64,000 nt of DNA from an uncultured bacterium (GCA_903884945.1 CAISGR010000039.1:1-64000); one strand, 5' to 3'; positions 33,038 to 42,597 are shown, counted from the first letter of the stretch. Translations and numbers: made by a program. Notes: generated from the letters alone by a model not told the origin.

Positions 33038-33049
33038 TTACTATAGTAA
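33038..33049. promoter_or_regulatory. Perfect palindrome TTACTATAGTAA before the lipoprotein gene
   Basis: A 12-bp perfect palindrome lies 17 bases upstream of the ATG at 33067. TTGACG near 33009 with TAGTGT 17 bases later gives a possible -35/-10 pair, placing the palindrome at the start of the transcript, where an operator would act. Confidence 0.4.
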
Positions 33050-33066
33050 TTCACCAGGAGTTGTCC

Positions 33067-33582
33067 ATGTTCCGCCAGATCGCCGTCGCGCTGCTGCTCA
33101 CCGCCGGCCTCGCCGCCTGCGACGATTCGAAACAGGGTACGTCGATTTCGATCAATTCGACCGATGGCGACGGCAACGTGCTCGCCAGCGTGGACGGAAA
33201 CACCGGCTCGCTCTCGGTGGATGTCCCCGGCTTCTCGGGCAAGCTCCGGCTGCCCAAGCTTCATCTCGACGCGAAGGATTTCGAGATGAACGGCGTGCAC
33301 CTCTATCCCGGATCGAGCATCTCGGGGATGAACATCGATGCCCATGATGGCGGGAAAGCCGGCAATGACGACGACAATGGCAGCGTCCGCGTGCATTTCA
33401 CCAGCCCGGCTGCGCCGGGCAAGGTGCGCGACTGGTTCCAGGAGAAGCTGAGCGCCGCAGGGTTCACGCTTGCGACGAACGGGACCGGGCTGATCGGTAC
33501 GACCGACGAGAAAAAGCCGTTCAAGCTCGATCTGTCCGCCGATGGCGACGACAAGTCGAAGGGTACGATCACGATCAACTGA
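33067..33582 (+). CDS. Putative lipoprotein of unknown function
   Basis: The 171-residue protein has a lipoprotein signal (MFRQIAVALLLTAGLAAC, Cys at 18) and a beta-rich body. It contains VDVPGFSGKLRLPKLHLDAK, a segment that resembles bacterial adhesin-like DUF4097 repeats, and VRDWFQEKLSAAGFTLATNG. No catalytic motif is visible. The ATG at 33067 is preferred over the TTG at 33061. It is divergent from the MFS gene and has a 12-bp palindrome just upstream. Confidence 0.75.
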   Translation: MFRQIAVALLLTAGLAACDDSKQGTSISINSTDGDGNVLASVDGNTGSLSVDVPGFSGKLRLPKLHLDAKDFEMNGVHLYPGSSISGMNIDAHDGGKAGNDDDNGSVRVHFTSPAAPGKVRDWFQEKLSAAGFTLATNGTGLIGTTDEKKPFKLDLSADGDDKSKGTITIN

Positions 33583-33686
33583 GGCCGGCTGCGGGGCGGG
33601 GCGTTCGCGCACTGCATTGATCCGCGCACTGTTCGTGCCCGGGGGATGGCGCTATCGTGGACAATTACCCATCACGGACGCCCATC

Positions 33687-34640
33687 ATGCTCGACTCCCC
33701 CTCCGCCCAGGTTCCAGCCCTTTCGCTGAACGACGAGACGGCCGATCCGGACGCCTTCGCCGCCGCGCTTGGCGGTTCCTTCGAACGCTTCGGTTTCGCG
33801 GTCATCGCCGATCACGGCGTGCCGCAGGACCTGATCGATCGCGCCTGGGACGAGACCAAGCAGCTCTTCGCCCTCCCCGAGGAAGAAAAGCGCCGCTATT
33901 TCACGCCGGCCGGTGGCGGCCAGCGCGGCTATACGCCGTTCAAGACCGAAATCGCCAAGGACGCCCGATATGTCGACCTGAAGGAGTTCTGGCACGTCGG
34001 CCGTGAGCTCCCCGCCGGCCATCGCTTCGCTGCCGACATGCCCGCCAATATCTGGCCGACGCGGCCGGAAGGCTTCAAGCCGGTCTTTCTCGAACTGTTC
34101 GAAGCGTTCGACCGCGCCGGGGACCGGTTGCTGTCGGCGATCGCCCGCCACCTGAAGCTCGCGCCCGACTGGTTCGATCATGCCGTCGAGGACGGCAATT
34201 CCATCCTGCGCCTGCTGCATTATCCCCCGATCCCGGCCGATGCCGAAGGCGTACGCGCCGGGGCGCATGAGGACATCAACCTCATCACGCTTCTGCTGGG
34301 CGCCGAGGAAGCCGGGCTCGAACTGCTCGACCGGGACGGACGCTGGCTGGCGATCAAGCCGCCCGAAGGCGCAATGGTGGTCAATGTCGGTGACATGCTG
34401 CAGCGGCTGACCAATCATGTCCTGCCCTCCACCACGCACCGCGTCGTCAATCCGCCGCCCGAGCGCCGCGGCCATTCGCGCTACTCGATGCCCTTCTTCC
34501 TCCACCCGGCACCCGATTTCTTGATCGAGACGCTGCCGAGCTGCATTTCGGAGACCAATCCGAACCGCTACCCCACCCCGATCACCGCGCACGACTATCT
34601 GCACGAGCGGTTGGTCGAGATCGGGCTGGTCAAGAAATAG
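33687..34640 (+). CDS. Isopenicillin N synthase-like 2-oxoglutarate/Fe(II) oxygenase
   Basis: The protein of about 317 residues has the double-stranded beta-helix iron site HxD...H (AHEDINLITLLLG and STTHRVVN) and the 2OG-binding RxS (RYSMPFF). The N-terminal DIOX_N region is FERFGFAVIADHGVPQDLID, then RYFTPAGGGQRGYTPFKTEI. The family includes IPNS, ACC oxidase and many uncharacterised bacterial enzymes, so the substrate is unknown. A GTG at 33657 would add ten residues. A REP-like element follows directly. Confidence 0.88.
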   Translation: MLDSPSAQVPALSLNDETADPDAFAAALGGSFERFGFAVIADHGVPQDLIDRAWDETKQLFALPEEEKRRYFTPAGGGQRGYTPFKTEIAKDARYVDLKEFWHVGRELPAGHRFAADMPANIWPTRPEGFKPVFLELFEAFDRAGDRLLSAIARHLKLAPDWFDHAVEDGNSILRLLHYPPIPADAEGVRAGAHEDINLITLLLGAEEAGLELLDRDGRWLAIKPPEGAMVVNVGDMLQRLTNHVLPSTTHRVVNPPPERRGHSRYSMPFFLHPAPDFLIETLPSCISETNPNRYPTPITAHDYLHERLVEIGLVKK

Positions 34641-34644
34641 TTTT

Positions 34645-34763
34645 CGTCATGCCGGACTTGTTCCGGCATCCACTCCTCCGCTAGCGCAACCGCGACGGGG
34701 GCGTGAAGCTCGATGCTCGCGCCCGTCAATTTGGTGGACCCCGGAACGAGTCCGGGGTGACGA
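34645..34763. repeat. Bipartite REP-like palindromic element
   Basis: Two hairpins bound a spacer of about 70 bases: ATGCCGGA-CTTGT-TCCGGCAT (34649-34669) and CCCCGGA-ACGAG-TCCGGGG (34739-34757). The outer ends are inverted copies of each other (CGTCA at 34645, TGACG at 34758). The hairpins share the core CCGGA-N5-TCCGG. It lies wholly between the oxygenase gene and hom. The form is that of REP/BIME elements that are scattered in many copies in alphaproteobacterial genomes. Confidence 0.75.
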
Positions 34764-34775
34764 AGGTGAACTGGA

Positions 34776-36065
34776 ATGACCAAACCCCTGCGCGTAGCAC
34801 TTGCCGGCCTCGGCACTGTCGGTGGCGGCGTGATCCGGCTGATCGACGCGAACGGCGCGCTGATTGCCCGGCGCGCGGGCCGGCCGATCCAGATCGTCGC
34901 CGTCTCCGCGCGCGACCGTTCCAAGGATCGCGGCGTCGATATCGAACGCTTCGACTGGGTCGACGATACCACTGCCCTCGCCCATTATGAGGATGCCGAT
35001 GTCGTGGTCGAACTGGTCGGCGGATCGGACGGCCCCGCCCTGGCCCTCGCCCGCGCCACGCTCGCCACCGGCAAGAGCTTCGTCACCGCCAACAAGGCGA
35101 TGCTGGCACATCATGGCCTCGAGCTTGCCCGCGCGGCGGAAGCGGCCAAGGTCGCGCTGAAGTTCGAAGCGGCCGTCGCCGGCGGCATCCCCGTGATCAA
35201 GGGCCTCCGCGAAGGCGCCGCCGCGAACGAGATCGCGCGGGTTTACGGCATCCTCAACGGGACCTGCAACTTCATCCTGTCCAAGATGGAAGCGGAAGGC
35301 CGCGACTTCGCCGAGGTGCTGGCCGAGGCACAGGCACTCGGCTTCGCCGAAGCCGATCCCAGCTTCGACATCGACGGCGTTGACGCCGCCCACAAGCTCT
35401 CGATCCTGGCCAGCATCGCCTTCGGGACTCGCCCGGCCTTCGAGGACGTCGCCATCAGCGGCATCCGTCACCTGCTCGGCGCCGACATCGCCGAGGCCGC
35501 CGCGCTCGGCTATCGCGTCCGCCTGATCGGCATCGCCGAGGACGGTCCCGGCGGGCTGTTCCAGCGCGTCCATCCGCATCTCGTTCCCACCAGCCATCCG
35601 CTCGCCCATGTGACCGGCGCGACCAACGCGGTGGTCGCGGAGGGCAATTTCGTCGGGCGCCTGCTGTTCCAGGGCGCCGGCGCGGGTGACGGGCCGACCG
35701 CCTCGGCGGTGGTCGCTGACCTGATCGATATCGCCCGCGGCGAATTCGGCCCGGCCTATGCCATGCCCGCCGATTCGCTCGCCGTGCACAAGCCGGCCGA
35801 CGCCGGAGAGCGGCGCGGCCGCGCCTATGTGCGTTTCACCGTGGCCGACAAGGTCGGTGTGCTGGCCGAGATCGCGGCCGCGATGCGCGATGCCGGCGTC
35901 TCGATCGAGAGCCTGATGCAACGCGGCGCGATGCCTGACGGCACCGTGCTCGTCGCGATCGTCACGCACGAGGGGCCCGAGCGGGCGGTCGCGCAGGCGC
36001 TCGAAAAGCTGCGCGGATCGCAGAGCCTCGCCGGCCAGCCGATGTGGATGCACATCCTGGCCTGA
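34776..36065 (+). CDS. hom: Homoserine dehydrogenase
   Basis: Hom reduces aspartate semialdehyde to homoserine with NAD(P)H, at the branch to methionine and threonine. The 429-residue product has the Rossmann motif VALAGLGTVGGGV at about residues 8-20 and the catalytic region with FEAAVAGGIPVIKGLREG and YGILNGTCNFILSKM. Further on is GFAEADPSFDIDGVDAAHKL. A C-terminal ACT regulatory domain (about 348-425, YVRFTVADKVGVLAEIAAAM) is the usual site of feedback control by threonine. Its 5' region is occupied by a REP-like element, so the promoter lies in or before it. Confidence 0.96.
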   Translation: MTKPLRVALAGLGTVGGGVIRLIDANGALIARRAGRPIQIVAVSARDRSKDRGVDIERFDWVDDTTALAHYEDADVVVELVGGSDGPALALARATLATGKSFVTANKAMLAHHGLELARAAEAAKVALKFEAAVAGGIPVIKGLREGAAANEIARVYGILNGTCNFILSKMEAEGRDFAEVLAEAQALGFAEADPSFDIDGVDAAHKLSILASIAFGTRPAFEDVAISGIRHLLGADIAEAAALGYRVRLIGIAEDGPGGLFQRVHPHLVPTSHPLAHVTGATNAVVAEGNFVGRLLFQGAGAGDGPTASAVVADLIDIARGEFGPAYAMPADSLAVHKPADAGERRGRAYVRFTVADKVGVLAEIAAAMRDAGVSIESLMQRGAMPDGTVLVAIVTHEGPERAVAQALEKLRGSQSLAGQPMWMHILA

Positions 36066-36075
36066 GGCGGGTTGG

Positions 36076-36453
36076 CTACCGGATGACGGCCGATGCCGGA
36101 ATCCCCGGCGCCGCGTCGCCGAGATGGACGAGCGTATGCGCCCGGTGCGGGCAGATCGTCTGGCCGATGAGCGCGCAGCGCGTGCCGTCCTCGGCCAGCG
36201 CCATGTCCTTGTCGCTCGGCCCCGCGATGTCCGGCAGGGGCAGGCGATAGCGGTTCTGCGGCATGGCAGTGACGCAGATCGCGTCGCTGCCGCAATCGTT
36301 CGAGCGGAATTTGCGCAACGACATGGTAATCGGCCGGCGCCCCCGGTGACCGTGCCGCACGCGGGCGACGTGCACGATGCGAACCGGGTGTCGCGGCCGC
36401 GCGGCATGGGTGGAAGGCGCGGCTGCCATCAGCAGCATCGTCATCAAGAACAT
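36076..36453 (-). CDS. Small secreted protein, RYRLPL-motif type
   Basis: The 125-residue protein has a signal peptide (MFLMTMLLMAAAPSTHAA), a basic segment, and the motif ICVTAMPQNRYRLPL near the middle. Two later genes on the same strand (36516-36857 and 36939-37391) encode proteins with related motifs, so they look like a loose family. No function is recognised. The stop is close to the convergent hom gene. Confidence 0.6.
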   Translation of the reverse strand: MFLMTMLLMAAAPSTHAARPRHPVRIVHVARVRHGHRGRRPITMSLRKFRSNDCGSDAICVTAMPQNRYRLPLPDIAGPSDKDMALAEDGTRCALIGQTICPHRAHTLVHLGDAAPGIPASAVIR

Positions 36454-36515
36454 CTGATTTTCCCTGTTCGACCCTGGTTTCCCAGAACTGCCCAGCCCGC
36501 ATTTGGTTGCGCGCG

Positions 36516-36857
36516 TCAGGGCGCGAGCGGGCGCTCGCCCTTCAGATGGAAGCCGCCGGTGCCCACACTGACCCCCGTCATCCCGCAGCCAACCAGGAAG
36601 ATCGTCTTTTCCTCGCAGTTCGAGGTCCGCGCGAGCATCCGTTCGCGCTCGGCGGGCACCCCCTCGTTCTTCGGATCTCCCGCATCACGCTCGACCAGCG
36701 GCACGCGGTAGCGATCGGCGTCGCGCCGGCCGCATACCGTCACCTCGCCGGGATCGACCGCCGCGCCGCAACGCGGGCCGGCTGCGGTCTTCGCCCTATA
36801 GCGCGCCATCGCGTCGTCGGCGGAGGTCTGTGCGAGGATCAGCAGCGCGGCGAGCAT
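36516..36857 (-). CDS. Small secreted protein, RYRVPL-motif type
   Basis: The 113-residue protein begins with a short signal-like segment (MLAALLILAQTSADDAMARY) and carries VTVCGRRDADRYRVPL, related to the motif in its two neighbours. Two further Cys are in the C-terminal part (SNCEEKTIFLVGCG). Function unknown; it is probably periplasmic. Confidence 0.6.
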   Translation of the reverse strand: MLAALLILAQTSADDAMARYRAKTAAGPRCGAAVDPGEVTVCGRRDADRYRVPLVERDAGDPKNEGVPAERERMLARTSNCEEKTIFLVGCGMTGVSVGTGGFHLKGERPLAP

Positions 36858-36938
36858 GGCGTCGCTTCTACCCGGAAATGCCGCCCGCGCCCATCGGCCA
36901 ACCGCGTCTGGCCTGCAGGAGATGCCACCGCCCCCGCT

Positions 36939-37391
36939 TCATTGCGCCGGCGCGTCCGCCTTCGCCGGCGGCGCGGGATCGTCGAGCGGGATCGGTACGC
37001 GCCCTTTCTTGTCCGGATGCTTCTTCAGCGCCTCCCCCACCAGCCCGGCCGCCCCCACCACCATCTTCGCGATCGGCGGGCCGAAGCCGACGGTACAGCC
37101 GGACATGACGGCGGCGCACGGCGTCGCCTGCAGGGCGAGCGCCCGCGCACCGCTCAGGTCGTGATTGGACGGCTGCGGCCCGTCGGGGACGATCTCGCCC
37201 TTCAGCGGCAGGCGCTGGCTCGGCAGGGCATCGCCGCACACCACCACATCGCCGCCCCGCGTCGCATCATCGGCCCGACGCTCGGGGCGGCATTGTTCGT
37301 TCGGCACCGGCACCAGGATCGACCAGCGCTCGGGCTGCGGCGCGGTCGCCGGGGCGGCCTGGAGACCAAGGGCGGCAAGGACGAGCAGCAT
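36939..37391 (-). CDS. Small secreted protein, QRLPL-motif type
   Basis: The 150-residue protein starts with a signal-like stretch (MLLVLAALGLQAAPATA) and has VVVCGDALPSQRLPL, the third version of the shared motif. It also has a Cys-containing hydrophobic segment (PCAAVMSGCTVGFGPPIAKM) and a Pro/Ala-rich tail. It is the first of three consecutive minus-strand genes of this type. No family function is recognised. Confidence 0.6.
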   Translation of the reverse strand: MLLVLAALGLQAAPATAPQPERWSILVPVPNEQCRPERRADDATRGGDVVVCGDALPSQRLPLKGEIVPDGPQPSNHDLSGARALALQATPCAAVMSGCTVGFGPPIAKMVVGAAGLVGEALKKHPDKKGRVPIPLDDPAPPAKADAPAQ

Positions 37392-37466
37392 GACGGCAAT
37401 CCCTTCGCGCGGACTGGTCGAGCATGACGGCCGCGCCGGCTCCGTGCAAGGCCCCGGCAGAAACCG

Positions 37467-37895
37467 TCATCCGATCGGCGGAACGTCGAGCCGGGGAAGC
37501 TCGATCGCCGGGCAGCGGTCCATCACCACCTTCAGCCCGGCCGCCTCGGCCCGCGCCGCGGCTTCCTCGTTGATCACGCCGAGCTGCATCCAGACCGACT
37601 TCGCGCCCGCCGCGATCGCCTGGTCGACCGCTTCACCGGCCGCCGCCGCGTTACGGAAAATGTCGACCATGTCGATCGGGTCGCCGAGCTGGGTCAGGTC
37701 GCGGAACACGAATTCGCCGTGGACATGCTCGCCGGTGATCTGCGGATTGACCGGGATCACGCGGTAGCCATGCGCCTGCAATGCCTGCATCACGCGATAG
37801 GACGGCCGGTCCGGCCGGTCGGAGGCGCCGATCAGCGCGATCGTCCGCGTCTCCTCGAGCAGCGCCCGAATTTCCGCATCGCTGGTGAGTGGCAT
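37467..37895 (-). CDS. CoA-binding protein (YccU type)
   Basis: The 142-residue Rossmann-fold protein matches the CoA_binding_2/YccU family (TIALIGASDRPDRPSYRVMQ, HGYRVIPVNP, AKSVWMQLGVINEEAAARAE, VMDRCPAIELPRL). The family binds CoA, as in succinyl-CoA synthetase, but its role is not defined. The start is the ATG at 37895; it lies one base after the mrp stop, so the two are co-transcribed and probably coupled. Confidence 0.9.
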   Translation of the reverse strand: MPLTSDAEIRALLEETRTIALIGASDRPDRPSYRVMQALQAHGYRVIPVNPQITGEHVHGEFVFRDLTQLGDPIDMVDIFRNAAAAGEAVDQAIAAGAKSVWMQLGVINEEAAARAEAAGLKVVMDRCPAIELPRLDVPPIG

Positions 37896-37896
37896 G

Positions 37897-38859
<963 letters not shown>

Positions 38860-38928
38860 GGGGCGCAGATAGGGCCGTTGGGGGCGCTTGCCACTGTTTT
38901 TCCGCGCCCACGCTCTTATAAAGGCTCT

Positions 38929-40062
38929 ATGACGATCCTTCAGGGCTGGTTCCAGCGCTTCGCAATCCTCAACTCCGACAATCCGAAGGGCCCCTGGGGC
39001 GGCGGCGGGCCGGACAAGAGCGGGCCGGACAAGGGCGGTTCTGGCAGCGGCAATGACGGCGGGCCGCGCAACCCGTGGTCCGTTCCACCGGCAGCGCGCC
39101 CGCGCGGCGCCGGCCCCAGCGCGCTGGACGAATTCCTGCGCCGTGCGCGCGGCGGTGGCGGCGGTGGATCGGGCGGCGGTGGCCGTTCCCCGATTCCCGG
39201 GACGCCCAGCCCCCGGGCGCTGTGGATGCTCGGCACCGGGCTGATCGTCGTGGCGTGGCTCGGCCTTACCAGCATTCATGCCATCGCGCCGCAACAGCGC
39301 GGCGTGGTCACCTATTTCGGCCGTTATGCGGGCACGCTCGAACCGGGCTACCGGCTGACGCTCCCGGCGCCCTTCGCTGACGTCACCAAGGTCGATGTGC
39401 AGAATTTCCGCACGGAGAATTTCCCCGAAAATGGCGGTGAGACCGAAAATCTGATGCTGACGGGCGACCGCAACATCATGAACCTCTCCTTTTCGGTGCG
39501 GTGGAACATCTCCAGCCCGGACGATTATGTGTTCCAGATCAAGGATCCGCAGAACACGGTGCGCGCCACCGCGGAAAGCGCGATGCGCGAGGTCGTGGCC
39601 AACATGACGCTCGATCAGGCGATCGGCTCCGGCCGCCCCCGGATCGAGGCCCAGGTACAGGATCGCATGCAGCACATCCTCGACGAATATAAGGCGGGCA
39701 TCCGCATCCAGGGCGTCGCGATCAACAAGGCGGTCGCGCCCCAGGCGGTCAGCGAGGCGTTCAAGGAAGTGACCGCCGCGCAGCAGGATGCCGTTGCCGC
39801 GCGCACGTCTGCCCAGGGCTATGCCCGCCAGCTCGTCGCCGGGGCCGAAGGCGAGGCGGCGCAGTTCGACAAGCAATATGGCCAGTACAAGCTCGCCCCC
39901 GAGGTGACCCGCCGGCGCATGTATTACGAGACGATGGAGGCAGTGCTGGCGAAGACCGACAAGACGATCGTCGAGACCCCCGGCGTCCTGCCCTATCTGC
40001 CGCTGTCGCAGGGCAAGAAGCTTGCCGAGCCGGATGTCACCGTGAATGGAGCCGCGAAATGA
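38929..40062 (+). CDS. hflK: FtsH modulator HflK
   Basis: HflK and HflC are SPFH/band-7 membrane proteins that form a cage around the FtsH protease and tune its activity. The 377-residue product has a long Gly-rich cytoplasmic N-terminus (residues 20-85), one transmembrane helix (about 88-110), and the band-7 domain (FGRYAGTLEPGYRLTLPAPF, then NMTLDQAIGSGRPRIEAQVQ and EFKEVTAAQQ-like FKEVTAAQQDAVAART). The start is the ATG at 38929. Its stop overlaps the hflC start by four bases. Confidence 0.95.
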   Translation: MTILQGWFQRFAILNSDNPKGPWGGGGPDKSGPDKGGSGSGNDGGPRNPWSVPPAARPRGAGPSALDEFLRRARGGGGGGSGGGGRSPIPGTPSPRALWMLGTGLIVVAWLGLTSIHAIAPQQRGVVTYFGRYAGTLEPGYRLTLPAPFADVTKVDVQNFRTENFPENGGETENLMLTGDRNIMNLSFSVRWNISSPDDYVFQIKDPQNTVRATAESAMREVVANMTLDQAIGSGRPRIEAQVQDRMQHILDEYKAGIRIQGVAINKAVAPQAVSEAFKEVTAAQQDAVAARTSAQGYARQLVAGAEGEAAQFDKQYGQYKLAPEVTRRRMYYETMEAVLAKTDKTIVETPGVLPYLPLSQGKKLAEPDVTVNGAAK

Positions 40063-40922
40063 ACGGCGCCCTGTTCCGCAATCCCGTCGCGATCGGCATC
40101 GCCGTCCTGCTCGCCGTCATCCTGCTCGCCAGCACCTTCGCGATCGTGCCCGAGACCAAGCAGGCGGTGATCCTGCGCTTCGAGCAACCGGTCGGCAGCC
40201 CGATCAACGCCTACAAGCCGAACGAGATTTTCGGCAAGACGGGCGCCGGCCTGATCGCGCGCGTGCCGTTCATCGACCGGATCGTCTGGGTCGACAAGCG
40301 CGTGCTCGACGTCGATTATGACAACCAGCAGGTGCTGTCCTCGGATCAGCTTCCGCTCGAGGTCGATGCCTATGCCCGCTTCCGCATCATCGATCCGTTG
40401 CGCATGGTGGTGACGGCGCGCTCGGAAGACGGCGTCACCCGCGCGCTGCAGCCCCTGCTCGGCACGTCGATCCGCAACGAGCTCGGCAATCAGCCCTTCG
40501 CGACCCTGCTCACGCCGGAACGCGACCAGGTGATGGACAATATCCAGGCCCGGCTGCAGCGACTCGCATCGCAATATGGCGTGCAGATCGTCGACGTCCG
40601 GATCAAGCATGCCGATCTGCCGACGGGCAGCCCGCTCGATTCGGCGCTCAACCAGATGGCCACCTCGCGCAAGCAGCAGGCGCTCACGATTCGCGCCGAA
40701 GGCTCCAAGCAGGCGCAGATCATTCGCGCCGAAGCGGAGGCCCAGGCATCGAATATCTATGCCACGGCGTTCAACAAGGACCCGGAATTCTATGATTTCT
40801 ATCGGGCGATGCAGTCCTACCGCCGGACATTCGGCGCGGACGGGTCGAACCCGACGGGCTCGACGTCGATCATCATGTCGCCGAACAATGCTTATCTGAA
40901 GGAATTCCAGGGCCGCAAGTAA
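40059..40922 (+). CDS. hflC: FtsH modulator HflC
   Basis: The 287-residue partner of HflK has an N-terminal transmembrane helix (about 10-30) and a band-7 domain (VPETKQAVILRFEQPVGSPI, RVPFIDRIVWVDKRVLDVDY, and the C-terminal helix EGSKQAQIIRAEAEAQASNI). HflC with HflK regulates degradation of membrane proteins by FtsH. The ATG overlaps the hflK stop (ATGA), so the two are translationally coupled in the usual hflKC order. degP follows 100 bases downstream. Confidence 0.95.
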   Translation: MNGALFRNPVAIGIAVLLAVILLASTFAIVPETKQAVILRFEQPVGSPINAYKPNEIFGKTGAGLIARVPFIDRIVWVDKRVLDVDYDNQQVLSSDQLPLEVDAYARFRIIDPLRMVVTARSEDGVTRALQPLLGTSIRNELGNQPFATLLTPERDQVMDNIQARLQRLASQYGVQIVDVRIKHADLPTGSPLDSALNQMATSRKQQALTIRAEGSKQAQIIRAEAEAQASNIYATAFNKDPEFYDFYRAMQSYRRTFGADGSNPTGSTSIIMSPNNAYLKEFQGRK

Positions 40923-40965
40923 AGGCAGCAACCTTACAGGCGGTTCATATTCAATCGCCGTTCAG

Positions 40966-40990
40966 CAACCATCCGCGAGACGGATGGTTG
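40966..40990 (+). promoter_or_regulatory. Perfect 10-bp hairpin in the degP leader
   Basis: CAACCATCCG-CGAGA-CGGATGGTTG is a perfect inverted repeat with a five-base loop, ending 32 bases before the degP start codon. No T-run follows, so it is not an intrinsic terminator for hflC. Just upstream are two GTTCA repeats 12 bases apart (40943 and 40960), which could be a response-regulator site. Confidence 0.5.
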
Positions 40991-41022
40991 TCGCGATCGG
41001 CAGACGAGAGGAAATACCCCAA

Positions 41023-42567
41023 GTGCGCTACGCTTACGCCATCACCGGTGCTCTACTCCTCAGCGGCGCAGCCGCCGCCATGACGCTGGAGTCCCCTCCG
41101 GCAGGACAGACCGCGCAGAACGAACCCGGCGTCATCGCCGCCGCCGCCCCCAAGGCCGGGGCGCCGATGAGCTTCGCCGACATGGTCGCGAAGCTCCAGC
41201 CGGCGGTCGTCAATATCTCCACCACGCAGCGCGTCACCGTGCAGCAGCCGACCAATCCCTTCGCCGGCACCCCGTTCGGCGACCTGTTCGGCCAGTTCAA
41301 CGGCGGGGACCAGGGCGGCGGCACCGGCCAGCCGGTCACCCGCGAGGCGCAGTCGCTCGGCTCGGGCTTCATCATCTCGCCGGACGGCTATGTCGTCACC
41401 AACAATCACGTGATCGCGGCCGGCACCAAGGGCGCCACGGTCGAATCGATCAAGGTCACGCTCACCGACCGCAAGGAATATACCGCCAAGCTGATCGGCC
41501 GCGATCCCACCTCGGATCTGGCGCTGCTCAAGGTCGAGGCGAAGAACCTGCCCTTCGTGAAGTTCGGCGATTCGACCCGCGCGCGCGTCGGCGACTGGGT
41601 CGTCGCGATCGGCAACCCGTTCGGGCTCGGCTCGACCGTCACCGCCGGCATCGTGTCGGCGCTGCACCGCGTGACCGGCCAGGGCGGTGCCTATGACCGC
41701 TTCATCCAGACCGATGCCTCGATCAACCAGGGCAATTCGGGCGGCCCGATGTTCGATCTGAACGGCAATGTGATCGGCATCAACTCGCAGATCCTGTCGC
41801 CGACTGGCGGCAATGTCGGCATCGGCTTCGCCATTCCGGCGGAAGAAGCCAAGCCGATCATCGAAACCCTGATGAAGGGCAGCGCGATCAAGCGCGGCTA
41901 TCTCGGCGTGGGCATCCAGCCGATCACTGACGACATCGCCGCCGCCTTCGGCCTGCCTGCCAACCAGGGCGAGATCATCGCCCGGGTCGAGCCCAACGAG
42001 GCGGCGGAGAAGGCCGGCCTGAAGCAGGGCGACATCGTCGTCCGCGTCGCGGGCAAGGATGTGACCCCGGACCAGACGCTCAGCTATCTCGTCGCCAACC
42101 TGGCGCCGGGTACCAAGGCGCCGATCGAGGTGATCCGCGACGGCAAGCGCCAGACCATCGTCGCGACGGTCGGCACCCGTCCGTCCGAGGAAGCGCTCGC
42201 CGGCCTGGTCGGCGGTGACGACCAGGACGGCCTGCCCGACAACGGCCCGCAGAGCGGCCAGCAGGCGAGCGCCAGCGCGATCGGCGTGTCGGTCCAGCCG
42301 CTGACTCCGGCGCTGGCCCGCAACCTCGGGCTCGACGCGTCGGTGCAGGGCGTGGTGATCGTCGCGGTGGATCCGTCCAGCGATTCGGCACAAAAGGGCC
42401 TGCAGCGCGGCGACGTGATCCTGTCGGCGAACCGCACCCCGACGCGCACCGCAGCCGATCTCGCCGCCGTGATCGCGCAGGCCAAGGCAGCGGGACGCAA
42501 CCAGGTCGCCCTGCTCGTCCAGCGCGGCAAGACCCCGGGTCGCTTCCTCGCCGTCAAGATCAAGTAA
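41023..42567 (+). CDS. degP: DegP/HtrA-type periplasmic serine protease
   Basis: The 514-residue Do-family protease degrades or refolds damaged envelope proteins. It has a signal segment (MRYAYAITGALLLSGAAAAM), a trypsin-like domain with the triad His in VTNNHVIA, Asp in DPTSDLALLKV and Ser in NQGNSGGPMF, and two PDZ domains (from about 285 and 405). A GTG at 41023 is chosen, with GAGAGGAA upstream; a longer ATG frame to 40984 starts inside the leader hairpin. It follows hflKC, a grouping of envelope quality-control genes, and is followed by a strong terminator. Confidence 0.95.
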   Translation: MRYAYAITGALLLSGAAAAMTLESPPAGQTAQNEPGVIAAAAPKAGAPMSFADMVAKLQPAVVNISTTQRVTVQQPTNPFAGTPFGDLFGQFNGGDQGGGTGQPVTREAQSLGSGFIISPDGYVVTNNHVIAAGTKGATVESIKVTLTDRKEYTAKLIGRDPTSDLALLKVEAKNLPFVKFGDSTRARVGDWVVAIGNPFGLGSTVTAGIVSALHRVTGQGGAYDRFIQTDASINQGNSGGPMFDLNGNVIGINSQILSPTGGNVGIGFAIPAEEAKPIIETLMKGSAIKRGYLGVGIQPITDDIAAAFGLPANQGEIIARVEPNEAAEKAGLKQGDIVVRVAGKDVTPDQTLSYLVANLAPGTKAPIEVIRDGKRQTIVATVGTRPSEEALAGLVGGDDQDGLPDNGPQSGQQASASAIGVSVQPLTPALARNLGLDASVQGVVIVAVDPSSDSAQKGLQRGDVILSANRTPTRTAADLAAVIAQAKAAGRNQVALLVQRGKTPGRFLAVKIK

Positions 42568-42577
42568 CCTGCCTTCC

Positions 42578-42597
42578 GCCCCGGGCCTGCCCGGGGC
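42578..42597 (+). terminator. GC-rich hairpin after degP
   Basis: GCCCCGGG-CCTG-CCCGGGGC (42578-42597), a perfect 8-bp stem 10 bases after the degP stop. No T-run follows. It may pause polymerase or protect the 3' end ahead of the main terminator 22 bases further on. Confidence 0.5.

Noticed and set aside
34645..34763. Rho-independent terminator of the oxygenase gene
   Set aside because: Both hairpins lack a following T-run on the coding strand, and their shared core with inverted ends fits a REP element better.
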